Assembly (NCBI GenBank): GCA_000727475.1
Contig: KL647289.1
Span: forward strand, 1,738,036-1,802,035
From: Sarcocystis neurona
Lineage: Eukaryota; Apicomplexa; Conoidasida; Eucoccidiorida; Sarcocystidae
DNA: 64,000 nt
Direction: 5' to 3'
Shown here: positions 22,557 to 37,200 of the stretch, in pieces
Layout of the letters: the number at the start of each line of letters is the position of its first letter
Numbering within the stretch: position 1 is the stretch's first letter
Notes under the pieces: generated by a model
What the model was told of the DNA's origin: nothing
Databases searched by the model: none
Seen by the model: only the letters and a program-made list of their open reading frames with translations
Position numbers and translations under genes: made by a program

Positions 22557-23293
22557 TTGTTTTGTATTTTAGAAGTTGGTGTTCCTCTGCGTGCAGCTGG
22601 TGCTGGTGGAATCTCTGTGCTCCAAACTGCAGTTCGTGCTGCTACTGTTCGCGCCTCTGTGCATCAGACCACCAGGTTCCTCGTTGCTTCTACTGACGCT
22701 GATTGTGTGGTTCACGCTAGTGTACCTTCCGTTACCGAGTATTCCCCCCGTGACGCTGGTTCTACGCGGCATACTGCTGTTCACGCTAGTGTACCTTCCG
22801 TTACCGTGTTATCCCCTCGTGGCGCTGGTCCTACACTACGTACTGCTGTCCGCCATCGCCACGCCCAAGAATCCTGCTGCTGTGTTCCATCACCGACGGG
22901 GGCTGCCGCCGCAGCTGGACGTCGTGCTGCTACTAAAGCTCTTGGTTATGCCATTACTGCTGCGCTTCTGCTGCTGGTATTGTCGTCTCTGCCGCCGTTG
23001 CCACGTCCGCTCCTGCTGCCAATGCTTTTGCTCGTGCTGCTGCCAGTGCTGGCTTGGAGCGTGCTCACACGATTACCACTGCAGGTGCTGTAGGAACTGC
23101 TGTTTCTGTAGCTCCCACTGTGGCTCCAGCTGGGGCCGCTGATGTATTACCCCGCCAATTTGAGATCCTGACGGAATACTTCTGTGCTCGGGGATATACT
23201 GCTGGTTACGTAACTAAACCTTTGAACGAAGTCACATTTCTGTCAGAGGAAACGAGTACCTTTTCTCCACCAGCATTCGTACTCGCCGCATAA
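22557..23293. other. CTG-rich block with open frames on both strands
   Basis: Two plus frames (22557-23093 and 22576-23142) and a third overlapping one (23054-23293) are open, but they are Leu/Cys-rich as expected from reading a CTG repeat on the wrong strand. In this window real genes read CAG, so coding on plus is doubtful. A 69-bp tandem duplication sits inside. Confidence 0.4.
22710..22847 (+). repeat. Tandem duplication, 69-bp unit, two copies
   Basis: GTTCACGCTAGTGTACCTTC begins at 22710 and again at 22779. The unit length is a multiple of three, so any frame through it is preserved. Copies differ by several substitutions in their second halves. Confidence 0.7.
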
Positions 23294-23299
23294 AGAAAG

Positions 23300-25020
23300 T
23301 GCTTCTTGACGAGGACACACATGTGCTGATTTCCTTGTAAATTACTCCTGTTGATGCAGGAGCCACAGCGTCTTTGTATTAGATGACAAATTGAGTACAA
23401 TGGAGGTTTACCCTCACTCGAAACCTACACCTCTCAAACAATATAGAGAGTAGAGACAGTCGCGGTCTCTACGTGAGGAAAATCACAACGAACGTTTGCG
23501 GACCAAAGAAGCAGTCTACTGAGAAACGTCCACGCCTACCTCTGCACCACATCATTCATGCGCTGTGTGACGGCCGGGTACTCGATCGGCAATCATTCGA
23601 TGACAAGGGTACAGAAGAGGTCTTCAGTTGAAAGGATACGTCTTTTTCGTGAGAAAGGATGTCACCTTCACAGGAATTTCTCTCCAGGTCTGCGCATTCC
23701 GCTTGCGACAACGTACAGATCTACTGGTGCTGCCGCGCGACCAGAAAGCCGGAGGAGCTGGCGTCGCGGCGCCGAAAATTTTGATCGCACGAGTTGTGTG
23801 GTACCACACAACGAACCGAGCACACACGCAGCCATCCTTCAGGCATATCTGCGTATGCAGCCGTGTGTACCTAAAGAAGTGCCCCTGTGCTTGTAGCTAC
23901 ATTAAGCTAATATGCATGTACGGATACACATTTGCGTGTACCTTTGCAAATAGAGCTTGTATTTACGGAGGTGTGCGTCTCAACCTGGTGTCAGTTTCTA
24001 GCTGCACCTGTGTATTTTTCGGTGCCAGCTCCTATGTGTATGTAGCTTTGTCAGTGCACCAGAATGTATACAATCGCAGAAACGTTTCCTTCATTGTGTT
24101 TCTTGTACGCTGATATAAATGTGAAGGCGTCACATTTACAAATACACTACCGTACACTTCCGGTCCCACGTGAGCACGTTGTACGGAGCAGGAAGAAGAG
24201 AATGTTGTAGTCCTTCTGTATAAACTTAATGCGCGAACAAAGTCTAACACGGACGAAACACGAATATCTAAATCACGCGTGTCCCTGTACACGTATACAG
24301 ATATCCATGCTTGCGCTCATATGCAGCCACATACTACACAAGTAGCACTGCGCTCGCACCCGCATTCTAGTTCAACTTTTACACACCCTTAAGGTGGCAG
24401 AAGGCCCCATTGTTCGTACTGAGTGAACCGTAGCGTGCAACCGGCCGTGCAAGCACAAGGGCAGCTTACCATGTATCAAACGTGTACGAAGACCGGTATC
24501 CGAGGTCATTTATATCTCTCCATAAGTGTGTAATTTCTGTACGTGTGCAGGTACACTTCACTGTGTGTACTTACATTCGCTCGCTTGTCCGTCCGTGGGT
24601 CACCCTACCGGCGCACGCACTTGCGCACAAGTGGGTCAAGACGCTGACCTTGGTTACGTGTGAACCGGTCTACACGTCAAATGCTACAGGGGAATCTTTC
24701 GTTTCGTTCTGCAACTACAGGACTACCTTCCCCTGTACGTGCGCATTGACGCAAGACGCGATATGGTATTTACCTACCAACGGGTTCTCACACGGGGAGC
24801 CGTAGCATGCACAGTTCTACGTGTATAAGAATACACGGTGTCTGCGCACACCGCGCCCCACCCTCTATAACGTGCTGTAAGCGTAGCTGTCTATACCCGC
24901 GTAGCACAAAGTAGTGGTAAATAATTTTCTCGAACACAGAATAGCACTTCACCGAGTGGTATCATCCTGTGTGCACCGTGCATGCTTCTTCTTATGGGAG
25001 GTATATCTGTGTTGTTCTCT
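23300..25020. other. No supported gene
   Basis: AT/GC-balanced sequence with short frames. An ATG frame at 23558-23896 (112 codons) is open but unrecognised and overlaps an equally open frame on the other strand. Confidence 0.45.
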
Positions 25021-25070
25021 CTTTTAAAGGACGAAGCTACCGTTTGCGCCCTTCGTTGCTACCCGGCCAG

Positions 25071-25277
25071 CTCATGGGGGAACAGCAGCGCAACATCAGC
25101 ATCTTTCTAGTCACTGCGATTGAGTCGAGGCACGACTCGCCTCGGACAAGGTACTTTCTTCAACTTAAGATCTTGCACAACGTTGTGAGGCAGCCTCAAA
25201 TCGCTAAAGCTCAAAACAGTATGAGAGCTCTGGATTTGCAAAGACAGAAAAGCCTACTTGATGGAATGGATGATTAA
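25071..25277 (+). CDS. Candidate small protein or terminal exon, unknown
   Basis: An open segment follows a pyrimidine-rich acceptor-like sequence ending CGGCCAG at 25070. Read from the ATG at 25074 it encodes 67 residues starting MGEQQRNISIF and ending in an amphipathic helix-like stretch (MRALDLQRQKSLLDGMDD) before TAA. Composition is protein-like, with balanced charge and no homopolymers. No family is recognised and no upstream exon is identified. Confidence 0.22.
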   Translation, partial: LMGEQQRNISIFLVTAIESRHDSPRTRYFLQLKILHNVVRQPQIAKAQNSMRALDLQRQKSLLDGMDD

Positions 25278-25279
25278 AT

Positions 25280-28060
25280 CTTAGCTCCATATTTGCCTGT
25301 CAGGCACACGTATTTGGTTAATTTGACCTATACTAAGATATCAACATGACAGAATTCGAGCAGCATACGGAAGTCTCGTGCGTTTTCTCGAGTGTAACTC
25401 ACACACACGTACAGAGCAATGGTGTTTCTGGGGGTGGGACATCTGTTCACCATGTACCATAGACATACTGAAGCTTCTTACGCTCTTGGAGGGAAGATTC
25501 AGGCACAGGCGTAGACGGCACTGCTCGGGCTTGAAGAGAACATTTTCCATGTAGCTGAAACTCAAGTGGACATTCCGGCGTCCCCTCGGTGGAGGGATGT
25601 CTGCAGCGTAAAAACACATTCTATCTTCGTAGCCCTACAGGGGCACAGTGCCTGAGAAGGCAGCAGGAAACTCAACAAGCAAATAACTCGCTCGTGAGGG
25701 ACTCTTTAAAAGTAGAGAAAAAAGTCGGGAGACACGCGGAAGCACGAAGCAGGTCTACTGGACGGCTCAGTACTCCTTCCCTCTTGCTGACTCCACAATG
25801 AAGTGTAGAACCCTGCCGCTGCCGCTGCAGACGACGTCCCGAATTTGTACGAGGGAGGTTCAAAAGGCGGAGTTAATACATTAAAAATCCCCCTTTTACT
25901 GCAACCATACGACAGTCCCACAGTGGAGAAATCCTCTTGAGTCGGTTCCATCACGTACCGCTGGTTCGTCAGTGCATACATTCAAACGCTTACACGCACG
26001 CTGCGTCCGCTCAGTTGCTCCCTGCGTGAAAGCTACTAAAGTAACCAAGCGTGCGTGGAAAAGCTTAACGCTTATACGTTTCGAGTACGTACATGTGTTC
26101 CTGTGCTCGTGAATGTTACAGTGTTCAGTCCCCCCGACGACCTAGGGTGAAAAAGACAACTGCAACCTAATGGCAATTGATCTAGCGGGCGAATGTTGCG
26201 ACGCGTCTGCGTGGACGCCAGTGCCGTACACACACTCGTGATACGCATCTACGAAATCACAAGGAAGTGTGTGGATGCGTTGTTACAAGACTGCTTGTGG
26301 GTACGACCGGAACCGTGACTACGCAGGCCTCCGTACAGGTACGTTGACGCATTCACGTATAGCTATCTGTACGCGTTGTCACAAAAAGTCTAGACACAAG
26401 CGTGCTACGGGTATCTCCTCAAATGACAATCGTGCGTAGTAGGATGCACTTTGTTAAGGCAGAGCACACAGATGCTCAGAAACACTATCGCGTTAATCAG
26501 GTCAAGAAGAGCGAATCTTTGTACGCGTTGAGTGAACGACGTGGAGAGTTCGGGACTGACATCGTGAGGCGCTTTGTTCATGGAAGAAACCTCTGCAGAC
26601 CATGACCACCAGGACGCTGCAAGCAAAGAGTTAGCCAGAAATGCGTCCACGCAACCCCACCGCCTCGTTGCCTGCCAACAAAAGGACGTTGTGGGCGTAG
26701 CGATTCATGAACAGGGATGTGCCGTCGTTTGGTACAGCTCTGGGATGCTGTAGGATTCCCTCAAGGCTGCCTTCCTCCTCCAAAAAGTACGTTCACGTAG
26801 ATAACTCGGTTCATGAGTTTTCTTGGCCTCCCCTCCGAAAGATACATCCACGTAGACTGCCGGGATCATGAACTTTCCTGCTCTCCCCCCACGTGTTCGT
26901 ACTTTGCCGTATGGAGCACGCTCGCACATAAGAAATGGTCCTTCTTTCCACACGCGAGACATGGATACGTAACAACAAAGAGTGTTCACACTCGCTATTT
27001 GTTCAACATAAAAGGCGCACCGGTATGAGGCATCTGCTCCTCCAGAAACAAAAACTACATGCCGTCATAGACTCCAGCTGCAAGTTTATGCATCCACAGA
27101 CAGCTAAAGGGCACTCAGTGCGTACAAGCGTGTTGACAATTGCTTGCGCGGCACATGCAACGTCAAGCGAAAAGTACTCTTGAAGTTCTGTTCTTCCGTG
27201 TGGAGCTGGGGAAAGGGTTCGCGTGGAAGCACGACTCACACACTGTGCAGGCGGCATCGTGTCTAATACTTTTGCACGTGAAAAAGGCGACAGATCAGGT
27301 CACAAATCTGAGAAAAAGAAGCTGACACGTCGCGGACGGCGTGTACGCACAGAGCGATGTGTACGCTCATGTGCGCACCATTGTAAGTTTCTACTCTCGT
27401 GGTCAATCTGCACACAAATACACATATACGTAAACGTTTATCCAATTGTGCACAGGTTCTCACCTGCTGCTACAAACGTGCTCTTTGCGCACGTGTCTAC
27501 TGTGCAGAAGGGGTGACGTGCTCTTCCGATGGTGCGCAAGCATTAGCTTCTCGTTCTACATACGAACGTGGAAGGCCAGCATTTGATGTGAAGCACCACG
27601 ACACAGGAATACTACAGCAGACTTAACGGCAGAGCGCAGTGCGCCGCAGAGGAACACACATACTTAGACAGATATATGAATATAGAGACGAGTAGCGACG
27701 CACGTACGTTCGTGTGCCGACATATGGGAAGAGGCTCAGATATACCCTTGTTTTCCCCCATGCACATGTAGACATATCTACTCCGTACACGGATGCAACC
27801 TATGCACTTCTGTGTACTTTTGTGGTTGTACAGTCGTCTTTTTTGATTGCGTCGGCACTACAAGATCATGCCGCACGTAGGCAGACGCGCTGTCAAGCTG
27901 TCAGCACAACAGCTGACACGCAGTGACACGCAGTAAGCCTCCGGTTGACGAAGAAGAATGGTGGAGGGTTCCCAGTTACACCTCCAACCCTCATTCACAC
28001 GTAAAAAATCTACGCCTACCTACCCACTTCCCTTACGGCCGACATTGGTCTTTCACTCTC
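25280..28060. other. No supported gene
   Basis: Short frames occur on both strands, and 26405-26650 looks equally protein-like on either strand, a sign of chance. Scattered TACGTG/CACGTA steps occur. No repeats longer than microsatellites were noted. Confidence 0.45.
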
Positions 28061-28064
28061 ATGT

Positions 28065-28300
28065 GAGTTGACACCTGTATACCTCAGCGGAGTACAACAT
28101 TTCATTCACGAACAATAAGGCCCCTTTTGGCACTGTATCTCGCACGTTGGCACCTGTATACGTCCGCGGAGCACAACATTTCATTCACGAACAATAAGGT
28201 CCTTTTGGCACTATGCCTCGCACGTTGGCACCTGTATACGCCCGCGGAGTACAACATTTCATTCACGAACAACAAGGCCCCTTTTGACACTGTGTCTCCA
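28065..28300 (+). repeat. Tandem triplication, 79/78-bp unit
   Basis: Three direct copies begin at 28067, 28146 and 28224 (GTTG-r-CACCTGTATAC... CATTTCATTCACGAACAA). Copies are about 90% alike by eye. The first two differ in length by one base. Confidence 0.85.
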
Positions 28301-28529
28301 CTTTGGAACAAGAAGCAACTTCTACAAGGCAGGGTCACACGTGGTGATTCCGACCACGTGGATCGATGAGTGCTAGTACGGGTGTGGCAAGGGCGTCAAA
28401 GACAAAAAAAGAAGAAGTCAAGTAGCGCATCATCAATATTTCTGTAGCAGTTTACTCCTCACTTTCCCGGCCACTGGGGTCATAGCAGCCTTTTGTAGAA
28501 CAACACAGCTGCGAGCCGCACACAAGCAG

Positions 28530-29133
28530 GCGTACACACTCTCGTGTGTGCGCGTTTGTTGCTGCTGTTCCTGTCGCCAGAGAACTGGCTTTGCACTAGT
28601 AAGCGGATAACATTTGATAACCTGAAGCAGGACTTGAAGCAGTAGTCATAGACCTGCATAGCTGCTGAACACTAGCGCCGATGTATTAGCAGGACAATGA
28701 GTGTTAATAGCAGTAAACCGAATGACTTTCCTATGGTTTGTGTCCCCCTGTGCATGCACCTCATTGGACACAATGCAAAATGTGACAGCTACACAGAACA
28801 CCGTAAAAGCAGCTGTGCGAAATATCAGCAGACAACAGCAGGTGTACACACTCTCATGTGTGCGCGTTTGTTGCTGCTACACCTGTCGCCAGAGAACTGG
28901 CTTTGCACGAGTAAAAGGATAGCATTTGTTAACTTGGAGCAGTAGTCGTGGAGCTGAATAACTACTGAATACTACCGGTGATGTATTAGCGGGACGGTGA
29001 GTGTTTGGCGCAGTGAATCGAATGACTTTCCTACATTTTGTTTCCTCCTGTGCATGCATCTCATTGGACACAATGCAACATGTGACCGCTACACAAATCA
29101 CCGTAAACGCAGTCATGCGAAATATCAGCAGGC
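28530..29133 (+). repeat. Tandem duplication, 312-bp unit, two copies
   Basis: GTACACACTCTCrTGTGTGC starts at 28532 and at 28844, and similarity runs to about 29131 (AATATCAGCAG). Each copy includes GAATGACTTTCCTA and CATTGGACACAATGCAA. Any frame is broken by indels, so it is probably non-coding. Confidence 0.85.
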
Positions 29134-29139
29134 AGCAGA

Positions 29140-31200
29140 CGACGCTGTCAATCAACACATACAGCTCTTGCCTCTTTTTGCCATACAAGAGCTGTACTGT
29201 ATGTTGCGACACTTTGTTAACAAGCTACTCGCCCGAAGATCAGATCGATTCACGATGTGCATCGCTATTGAGTGAATAATGTATCTTTGCCAGGCACCTT
29301 CCGCACGTTGAAGACTATAGCGCTCCAAGCTGTCGTCGTAACTTGTACTACGTCTTTCTCCTACGCACTGGCTAGACCAATCTGGATTTCCGTCCCGCTG
29401 AAGTAACACTGTAACAGCCATATGACTGTAAGGGCTTTCAGGCTAAAGAGAGTGGCTTATCAGGCTACCTGATTTTTTCTCTTCACCTGACCTCGGTGGT
29501 AGCCACCAGCCCAGGTGCACAAAGGGTTGAACTGGGTGATGAGGGACTAGGAGGCGCTTACTCACTAGGTGCTGAGGCGGCCGCAGAGGCTGGAAACATG
29601 GATCCTTATTCGCTAGAAGGGAATGATACGCCGGCACGTTTGGTGTGTTGCACGTACCTATGCTACTAATTATAATCCATACTCTTTATACGTTTGTACG
29701 CGTATATGCACAGTACAAACCAGGGACACTAGACGAACTGCCTGTAGGGTGTGGGGGAAATAGGAATGCGTCCTTACCATAAAAGTCGACTCGGGCAGGC
29801 CTGAAAGACATTTGAATATTGTGGAACAAAGGCAGCAGGAGACCACAAATGCAACGAAGATTGGAGTTCACCGTTCGTGTACCGTAAAACCTGGAAATAC
29901 CGTGGAACTTAGCAGCACACATGCATATTTTTTTCTGTTGTGAGTTATCATGTAGGGTGCAGCACCAACAATACAGGAAGCCCCGTTGTGGGGCCACATC
30001 TGCCTCGACAGCGATAAAAACAAGTATATTTGTCACATTTTCGCGTCCTTCAGGCGAAGCAGGGTTACAGGTTCACTGGGCAAAGGCAGGATTTCGTATG
30101 CACGGAAGAGGCGTTCCAAATGTGTGCGCGTCTGCGTATTATACAAGGTTGTGAAGCTTTTGCATTCCAGGAGTAAGGCTCCATCTTTAAAATACTTGCT
30201 GTCAGCTTGCTGAGCATATGGTCCATGTGTCTTTACATTTTTATGCAGATGTGTGCGTCCGCGGGGTGCCAAGTAGACCACGTTAGGGTGAGCCAAGCTT
30301 CTCGACACACGTGATGAGCACCCCGTCTGACGCGCTTTTCCTCCAGTCTCGTCTGTGTGCTCAACGCACTTCATCTCGTGCATGCGCCGTAGATTTCTGC
30401 GTACATATGTGTACGGTCGAGAAAAAATATTCTCGCTATTATCGACCACAGGGGCGCGGGTAACGCCGCCATGTACACGCGTAGGGATTTGCATCTCGGG
30501 ACAGGCGCCAATACATACGTGTACGCACACATACGTTTACATAGAGACGAGTACGCACGTGTACCTTTAGATATCCTCAATAAAATATCCGCGTGTGCGC
30601 AAGTCCACACATGCAGACGCTCATTCTTACCTCGAAAACTAGAGGGAGCTATGCGCCCTGTGGAGCCTCTAACCTTTTTATTTGCCTGTTCTAGAATCCG
30701 CCAAAAGAGGGCTTTTTAGAACATCAGCAACACCTCCGTACGGACCGCATAAACGCATTACATTGAGTGACACTCCAAGAGAACGAGCAGCTTCAAGAAG
30801 GACAAGTTTGCCCTGCGCGAGAGCGGAAAGAAATTTTCTAAAGACTGGCGGCAGCAGAGAGTGTTGTGTGCGGGACTCTTGTTGCTGCATCAACGGTTTC
30901 ACCATGGATCGTAAGTAATCTGTCTAGTGTAGTGGAAGGAGTTCATATAATGACTGAAGGGTCTATCGGAGAAGAAAAAGATGGATAAAACAGCGCGTTG
31001 AGGCGGAGAGAGTCAGCTGCTGAGTGGACCTCAAGATACAGCGGACAGCGCGTATTTTCTAGCATCCTTCAGAATAGACTGTCTGTATAGAGGTTTCAGA
31101 TACCTCGGGTATCGGAGGCAGACTCATCCAACAAGCATACCCTTTTATATACGCGTCAGTGAATTGCCGGGTGGAATTGTGAGACATCGTTCGCGTAATG
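29140..31200. other. No supported gene; probable upstream region of the CFAP97-like gene
   Basis: An ATG in good context followed at once by a donor-like GTAAGT occurs at 30904-30916 and could be a tiny 5' exon of the next gene. Its phase does not fit the obvious acceptor before 31226, so I do not join it. Confidence 0.35.
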
Positions 31201-31207
31201 CGAGTAT

Positions 31208-34200
31208 ATGAAGATATATCAGGTCATGCATACATCTGGAGAAGAAGAGTCAGGCCAGCCGCAGCGCCAGCTCAGAACCGCTATGGCCCTGAACAGGCGC
31301 ACAGACTGCACCCATGGGAATCCTCTGGTGAGCCGCTGGGCGTGGGAAAAGTCCCTAGCCCGGCATCAAGAAAGAGTGAAGAAAGTGAAACCGTTAGTAG
31401 ACACGGGTCCACCCGTAAGTGACAGCTACCACCGAACCGTGCGCAGAGACTTTTACGCAGAACAGAAGAAGAAGATGGAAGAAGCGTTCCAGAATTTCAA
31501 AATGCTCAGAAAGATCGCAAATACTATGAACAGACCTCTAGCACTACCGAAGACACAACCCTTTCACAGTCTAAACAAGACCTCAAGGAAGAGCGAGCTA
31601 CTGAGAATCTACGAACAAAACCTGGTGAGTCAAAAGCAGAGGACGTCTAGCCTAGTTAACTCGTTTTCCGTAGCGTCTACTGATCTGCGGTTTAATGGCG
31701 GAGCGTTTCTGAGGAACGCCTAGTGCACCAGTCTGTGTGTTTGTAATCTCGTATACGTGCACGTATGTGCACGTGCCAGCTCGCACGAGAACAGAAGCGA
31801 CAATTCTACCATTATATCGGATGCACCTTTAGAATTCAAGGGGCAAAGGTGTCTCGGTGGTCACGAGACTCAAAAGCACCGTCGCGGCTGTTGACGCGCA
31901 CCGACCGCATGAGAATACGCGAATATGGATACTTGTACATATTTACGTGTGTATTCGTGCAATAGCACAGTCTGTGTACACATATGTTTATAGAGAAAAC
32001 TGAATGCAAATATGAATGGTCAGCTGCACATGTACACCTGTATGTCACTGAAGGCACATATGTACGTACTGTATACGTATATATATATATAAATATATAC
32101 ATATGCGTGCACACACATGTATGCATATGTGTAGTAATCTAGCTATGTTCTGTTCCGATATATCGACGTATGTGTAAGCAAGTATGTATGTGTGAAGGTA
32201 TGAATGTGTGTAGGTATGGGTGCGCGTAAATACGGATGTGCGCACCTGCCGATGTGCGTTCCTATCGTATCGATGTGCGTACATACCGATGTGCGTATAT
32301 ATGTGTGTACGTACGCATGTGTGCACTTATACGTGTGTACGTATGGATGTGTGTACGTATACGTGTGTACGTATGGATGTACGTACGTACACGTGTGTAC
32401 GTAAGGATTTTTGTCAATACGTGTACACGGTTGTATGTGCTCGCATATGTAAAGGGGGGTGTGCGTATGGTAGCGGGTGTAGTCACCATCGAGTGGTGTG
32501 CCTCCACAATTGCTTGGTAGTGGCCCTCAGGGCCCACACAGGCTGTAAACATTGATTTTGTGTTTGTCAGGTGCCCCTCTTCAAACTAAGAAGACAGACG
32601 TATCTCGCTTCTTGCTTCTCTGTTGAAACACTACACGCCGCACACAGTGTACCTACGCTGCGTCCGTACGCTGCTCGTGTACATCTTTTGGAAATGAACG
32701 CATTACGAATGTCTAGTTCACTTTCGTCCGCTAATTCCACGCGCTCCTGCAAGATCGGTACCGTCTTCCTAAATGCGAATGTGTACAAACCGGTCACCAT
32801 GACGCCAGTGTAGTGAGCGCTCTGTATTCCCCTTAGGTACAGGTCCAGTCACTTCACATTCCTGATAGAAGGTGTAGTAGTTTGATCAGCAACCATTGCC
32901 TTGTTCTGTAGATACGGAAATTCACAAACGTGCACGGTAGTGTATTGTGCGGAGAAAGTACGGTGACGGAACACTTCAGGGAACAAGCGCCTCAACACGC
33001 AGTTGAAAATGTTTCGATCACTTCAGCATTTCAGCGCACAGCAGGCACGCTGACGGTCACGTAGTAGCCGTGACACTCACTTTGACAAGGTACAGCAGCT
33101 TTGTCACAAGCGAATGCCCTGAGGTGTGCGAGTTGCGCTACATGAACACCATGCTCTCATTCTTGCTTTCGCGTAGTGATCCTTCTGTGCGACTTCACCT
33201 TTGAAGAAGGAGTCAGCAGAACTGCATACGGGCCCTTCCTCGATGGTCCTTGCATCTCATGCTATCTCGTCGTACGGTACATTTACGGTGCAGTTTTATC
33301 CGGTATAACATGATTTGTGGTGTCGGTCGCCTATAGAGACTATCTCTGCTTCACTTCCTTGCGGCTGCAAACTTGATGGTGCTGCTATTCTTCACCCCAA
33401 GAGGGCCAGTAGGTAAAACATGTCCTGCTGGACCTCCCCCACTCCGATGGACAGCTCTGAAATTTTGTCAAAACAAAGTTGCTCGAGAGTCGCGTTTCCT
33501 GTGGTTATTCTCACCATATTGTGGTTGTGACTGATGCCGGAACGACTCAAACAGCTAGGAGCGCACCACCGAACGACACAAAAGTATCTTCACAGGAAGA
33601 AGAGATACAATTTTGTGGTGCTGCAGTGGTAGATATCATAGATATAATCGTGGACTGAGCGTCACACAGGCTCGAGGTTGAACAGGAATGAGAAGGACCT
33701 GGAAAGAGTGTGCTTCATAGTCTGCGTCAATATAAGCTAGAAACACGAACAGTCTATATAATCCAAGATATATGGTTTCAAAATGCATTTACGGTAAGAG
33801 ACGAAGCTGCTCAAATGCTCTCAGTGTGGCGCAAGTTGAAATTTTTAGACGTAGGTTGCCGTGTACTCCTGCGCTGGCGAAGGGCTGGCGGTCCAAGGCG
33901 ACCGTCAGAAGAATGGTGTCTGCAAGGCGAGCGCCTTTTTGCGAGCGAAAATTAGACATATGCTGTGCGCACGTATACACCATATGTGTAATTGTCGCTC
34001 GTACATACTCACGCAGTATACACGCATGGACACGTACACGACATTGTGCACTCAGAAGAGATATTTGTTTTTATGCACAGTCAGTTGTGTAAGTGGGACA
34101 CCTTCAGGTGACGCCAAATACCTGCTGCTGTCCACCCTCAGCGTCTCTGGATGAATACCGTCCATCTTGTAGCGTATGGCAATTCTAACTGATTTCCGCG

Positions 34201-37200
34201 TGTCTCAACATATGGCTCATCCTGCGGAAAATGAAAACGCGACCTGCGTATACGTCGATTGACAAATTTCTAAAGATGCTTCACCGCACGCACAGAGAGC
34301 GTGCACACCTTTTTAGGTCCAACCTTATTCAGTCCATCGAAGGAAGCATACTCCAAAGGTTTTGATATGTCCTAGCTTTTCTGCGCTGCGTGACTTGCTA
34401 CCGGGCCGCTTTTTAGGTAGTCCCGCAAGCAGCATGCATAACTTCCTCATAAATACTGTTCTTTGCGTGCAAGGCTGTGCACTCAAATTAGAATGTCTAC
34501 GTGTTCGTGTATACCTGATGATGCTCATATTTGTATAAATCACCACATATCTGCGAAGGTAACGAACCTTTCTCCCCAGTGCAGCGTATCTGCGCAAATC
34601 CAGACCGTCTGTCGCTACACAGACGCAACCAACTGAGTGTATATATATATATACATATATCCCCACCATATCGGTGCACTTTTTCCAAGAACTTGGATTT
34701 GCTTGTTTGCGAGCACCGAGCGTCTATTCCATAGACTCTATCCTCTCCTCGTCGACATTTTTCACAGCTTCACTAATTGTCTCACCCGGGATCTCGGAAG
34801 TCAAGGCAGGGACACGCCTCTCGCTGCCGCTTCTGGCCATTATCTGAGCAATGGGAATACAATCACCAGCAGTATTCTCAGTCATAGCTTTCACCACTAG
34901 TGCCCCAGCCAGTGTAACTTGTCTCGAAATGTTGCAACTACACTAGATATCGCCTTGCATTTAACGCGGTCGCTCGATCTCACAACCGGGCATGTCATTC
35001 CTCTCGTAGACTTTTCGAGGAGGAATAATAACGGTGCACGTAACTTCGTGGTTCCATTGAACATCCACGTACAACAACTGCGAATGTTTTTACCACTCAG
35101 CTCCGAGCTCTGAGAGCAGCTAGGCCACCTGTGTTACTTCCCCACGTAAATGTCGTTTGGCTACTAGAGCCAGAATCGGCAGAGTTTATTTGAAAATGTG
35201 GGTTAGCAGCCTCCCACGGTCTACACGGGTCTACAGTAAATCGGTAGCGATTGCGTGCTTTTGCCCTACAGATGCTACTGCAGCGTTTGGAGGTCGCAAA
35301 GCCGACATGCCAAGCAAAACGGGCAGAGATGGACTTTGCCCAGCATAAGCAGAGACTCACGAACTGCAGCTACTCAGCAAGGCGCTTTCGGCAGCAACAG
35401 AAACAGCAGCAGAAGAAACAGCAACACCAGAAACAGCAGCAGAACCAGCAGCACCAGAAACAACAGCAGCAGAAACCGCAGCAAGAGGGCCTGTCTGGAG
35501 TCGAAACGAAGGTATCGAGGAACGGGTTTTCCGTAAGGAAATCTTGGACCGGCCTGTCAGCAAAGTCACCACTTGCTTCTCATCCTGTAAGAAGTCCTCC
35601 TTCAGATCAGCCGCATTTTCGGTAAAGAGTCTCTTCTCTAGGTGTTCCAAGCGCGATTCTATCGCTATCTAGGGCTTCCCAGTTTGTGCGTGTAGCAGTT
35701 ACGCAGGTGTGTACTGCAGCGGTACCCGTATCTGTAGCTGTTCTACACGTAATAGTTGCCATTGTGTATTTACAAGCAACAGCCGTATGCCTGTGTTCTA
35801 CAGCTGTGCGTCTGCGAGTGTGTGCTTGTAACGGGTGCCTATCTGTTCCCAACACTTGTTTATGCCTTCAAAACTGCTGTTCTATGGCACAACCAAATGC
35901 ATTGTTCTGCGGGACACTCCTTTCGTACGTGGGGGACAGCTCCGCGGGGAAATAATGGCACCTTTGTTTTAGCTAAAACATGTCGCCCCGACATAACATC
36001 TCACATCAGACAATTGAGATAGTAAAGAGACAGTAGATGTCTATCACTGTAGATAAACTTCGTTAGCAACGGTGTTAGTACGTGTGGTAGCCACCATCCT
36101 GACAGTGAACAGAGTGATAGCTGTGATCTCTCTGCAAGTCTTTTCAGCAAACAGCAAAGATGTATCTCCACCCATGCGCAGTAGGACTCCATTTAATAGC
36201 GAATGAGAACGAAACCCCTTGGCATCCTTTGAAAGGTGTAACAGCTTTTATCCCCACTTTTCTTCAGTAGTGCTCCGAGAGTCAACCGTCCTATTTTTTC
36301 TCCTCATCATCGCAGGCGTATCCATGTGTGCCCCGAAGGACTTCTACCATCGAGCCTGTCTTGGACTCCAACAAGCGTAAAAGCACACCCTCACCCACCC
36401 GTTCATCCGTAAGCAGATGCACGCAGACGAAGTTTCTTTTAGAACCAGGAAGACAAAGTCTCTTTTAAAGCCAGCAAAGGTGTAAAGCTACTGCTGATTC
36501 AATGTGTGGATGCGGGGCACTTGTTACACTCGAGGTGTATAGACTTCACGACGGACAGCTTCAGCAAATCAGCCGGGGCGGGGTGGCCAGGCATCTTTCA
36601 GCTTTGCGACTGGAGTGAAGGGTAACAGGTGCCCAGAGTGTGTACCGTGCATCGACGGAACACAGCTACACACTCGCTGTTCCAGAGCACGCACCAGCTA
36701 CAGCGGCAGGTCCACACGCAACAGCAGCTGAACAAGCAGCAGCAGTAGAAGCAGAAGCAGCAACAGGACAACGAGTGGCAACAGCAGCAACACTTCTGCG
36801 TCCCATTACCAGAGAGGCTTTCCGCGCCTCGGTGAGAACCAGCGAACTTAGTGAAACCGCACCAAACTGTAAAATTACTACTTGCCCCCGCCTTTCCTTA
36901 CCCACTGGACACAGAAGACTGCGTGCATACGATAAACTTGAACGTGGAAAGCTAGAAGATGTAGTTCTGGTGCTGCAATTTGCGTGCGTCGACCGTGAAA
37001 CCTCGTGGCCATAGATGTAGGTGCGGCACAGCCCCCCGACGAATCCCACAGGCCTGAACGGGTTGTGCATACGTTGGCGTGCGTGAAGCTGCCAGGGTCC
37101 AGAATTTCAAACGCGTCTCTATGAACACTCCATCCTCGTAGCGTGGGTCAGTAGGCATAAATCAGGGGATGAGGGAAGCACATGCGACTAAGCAGGAAAA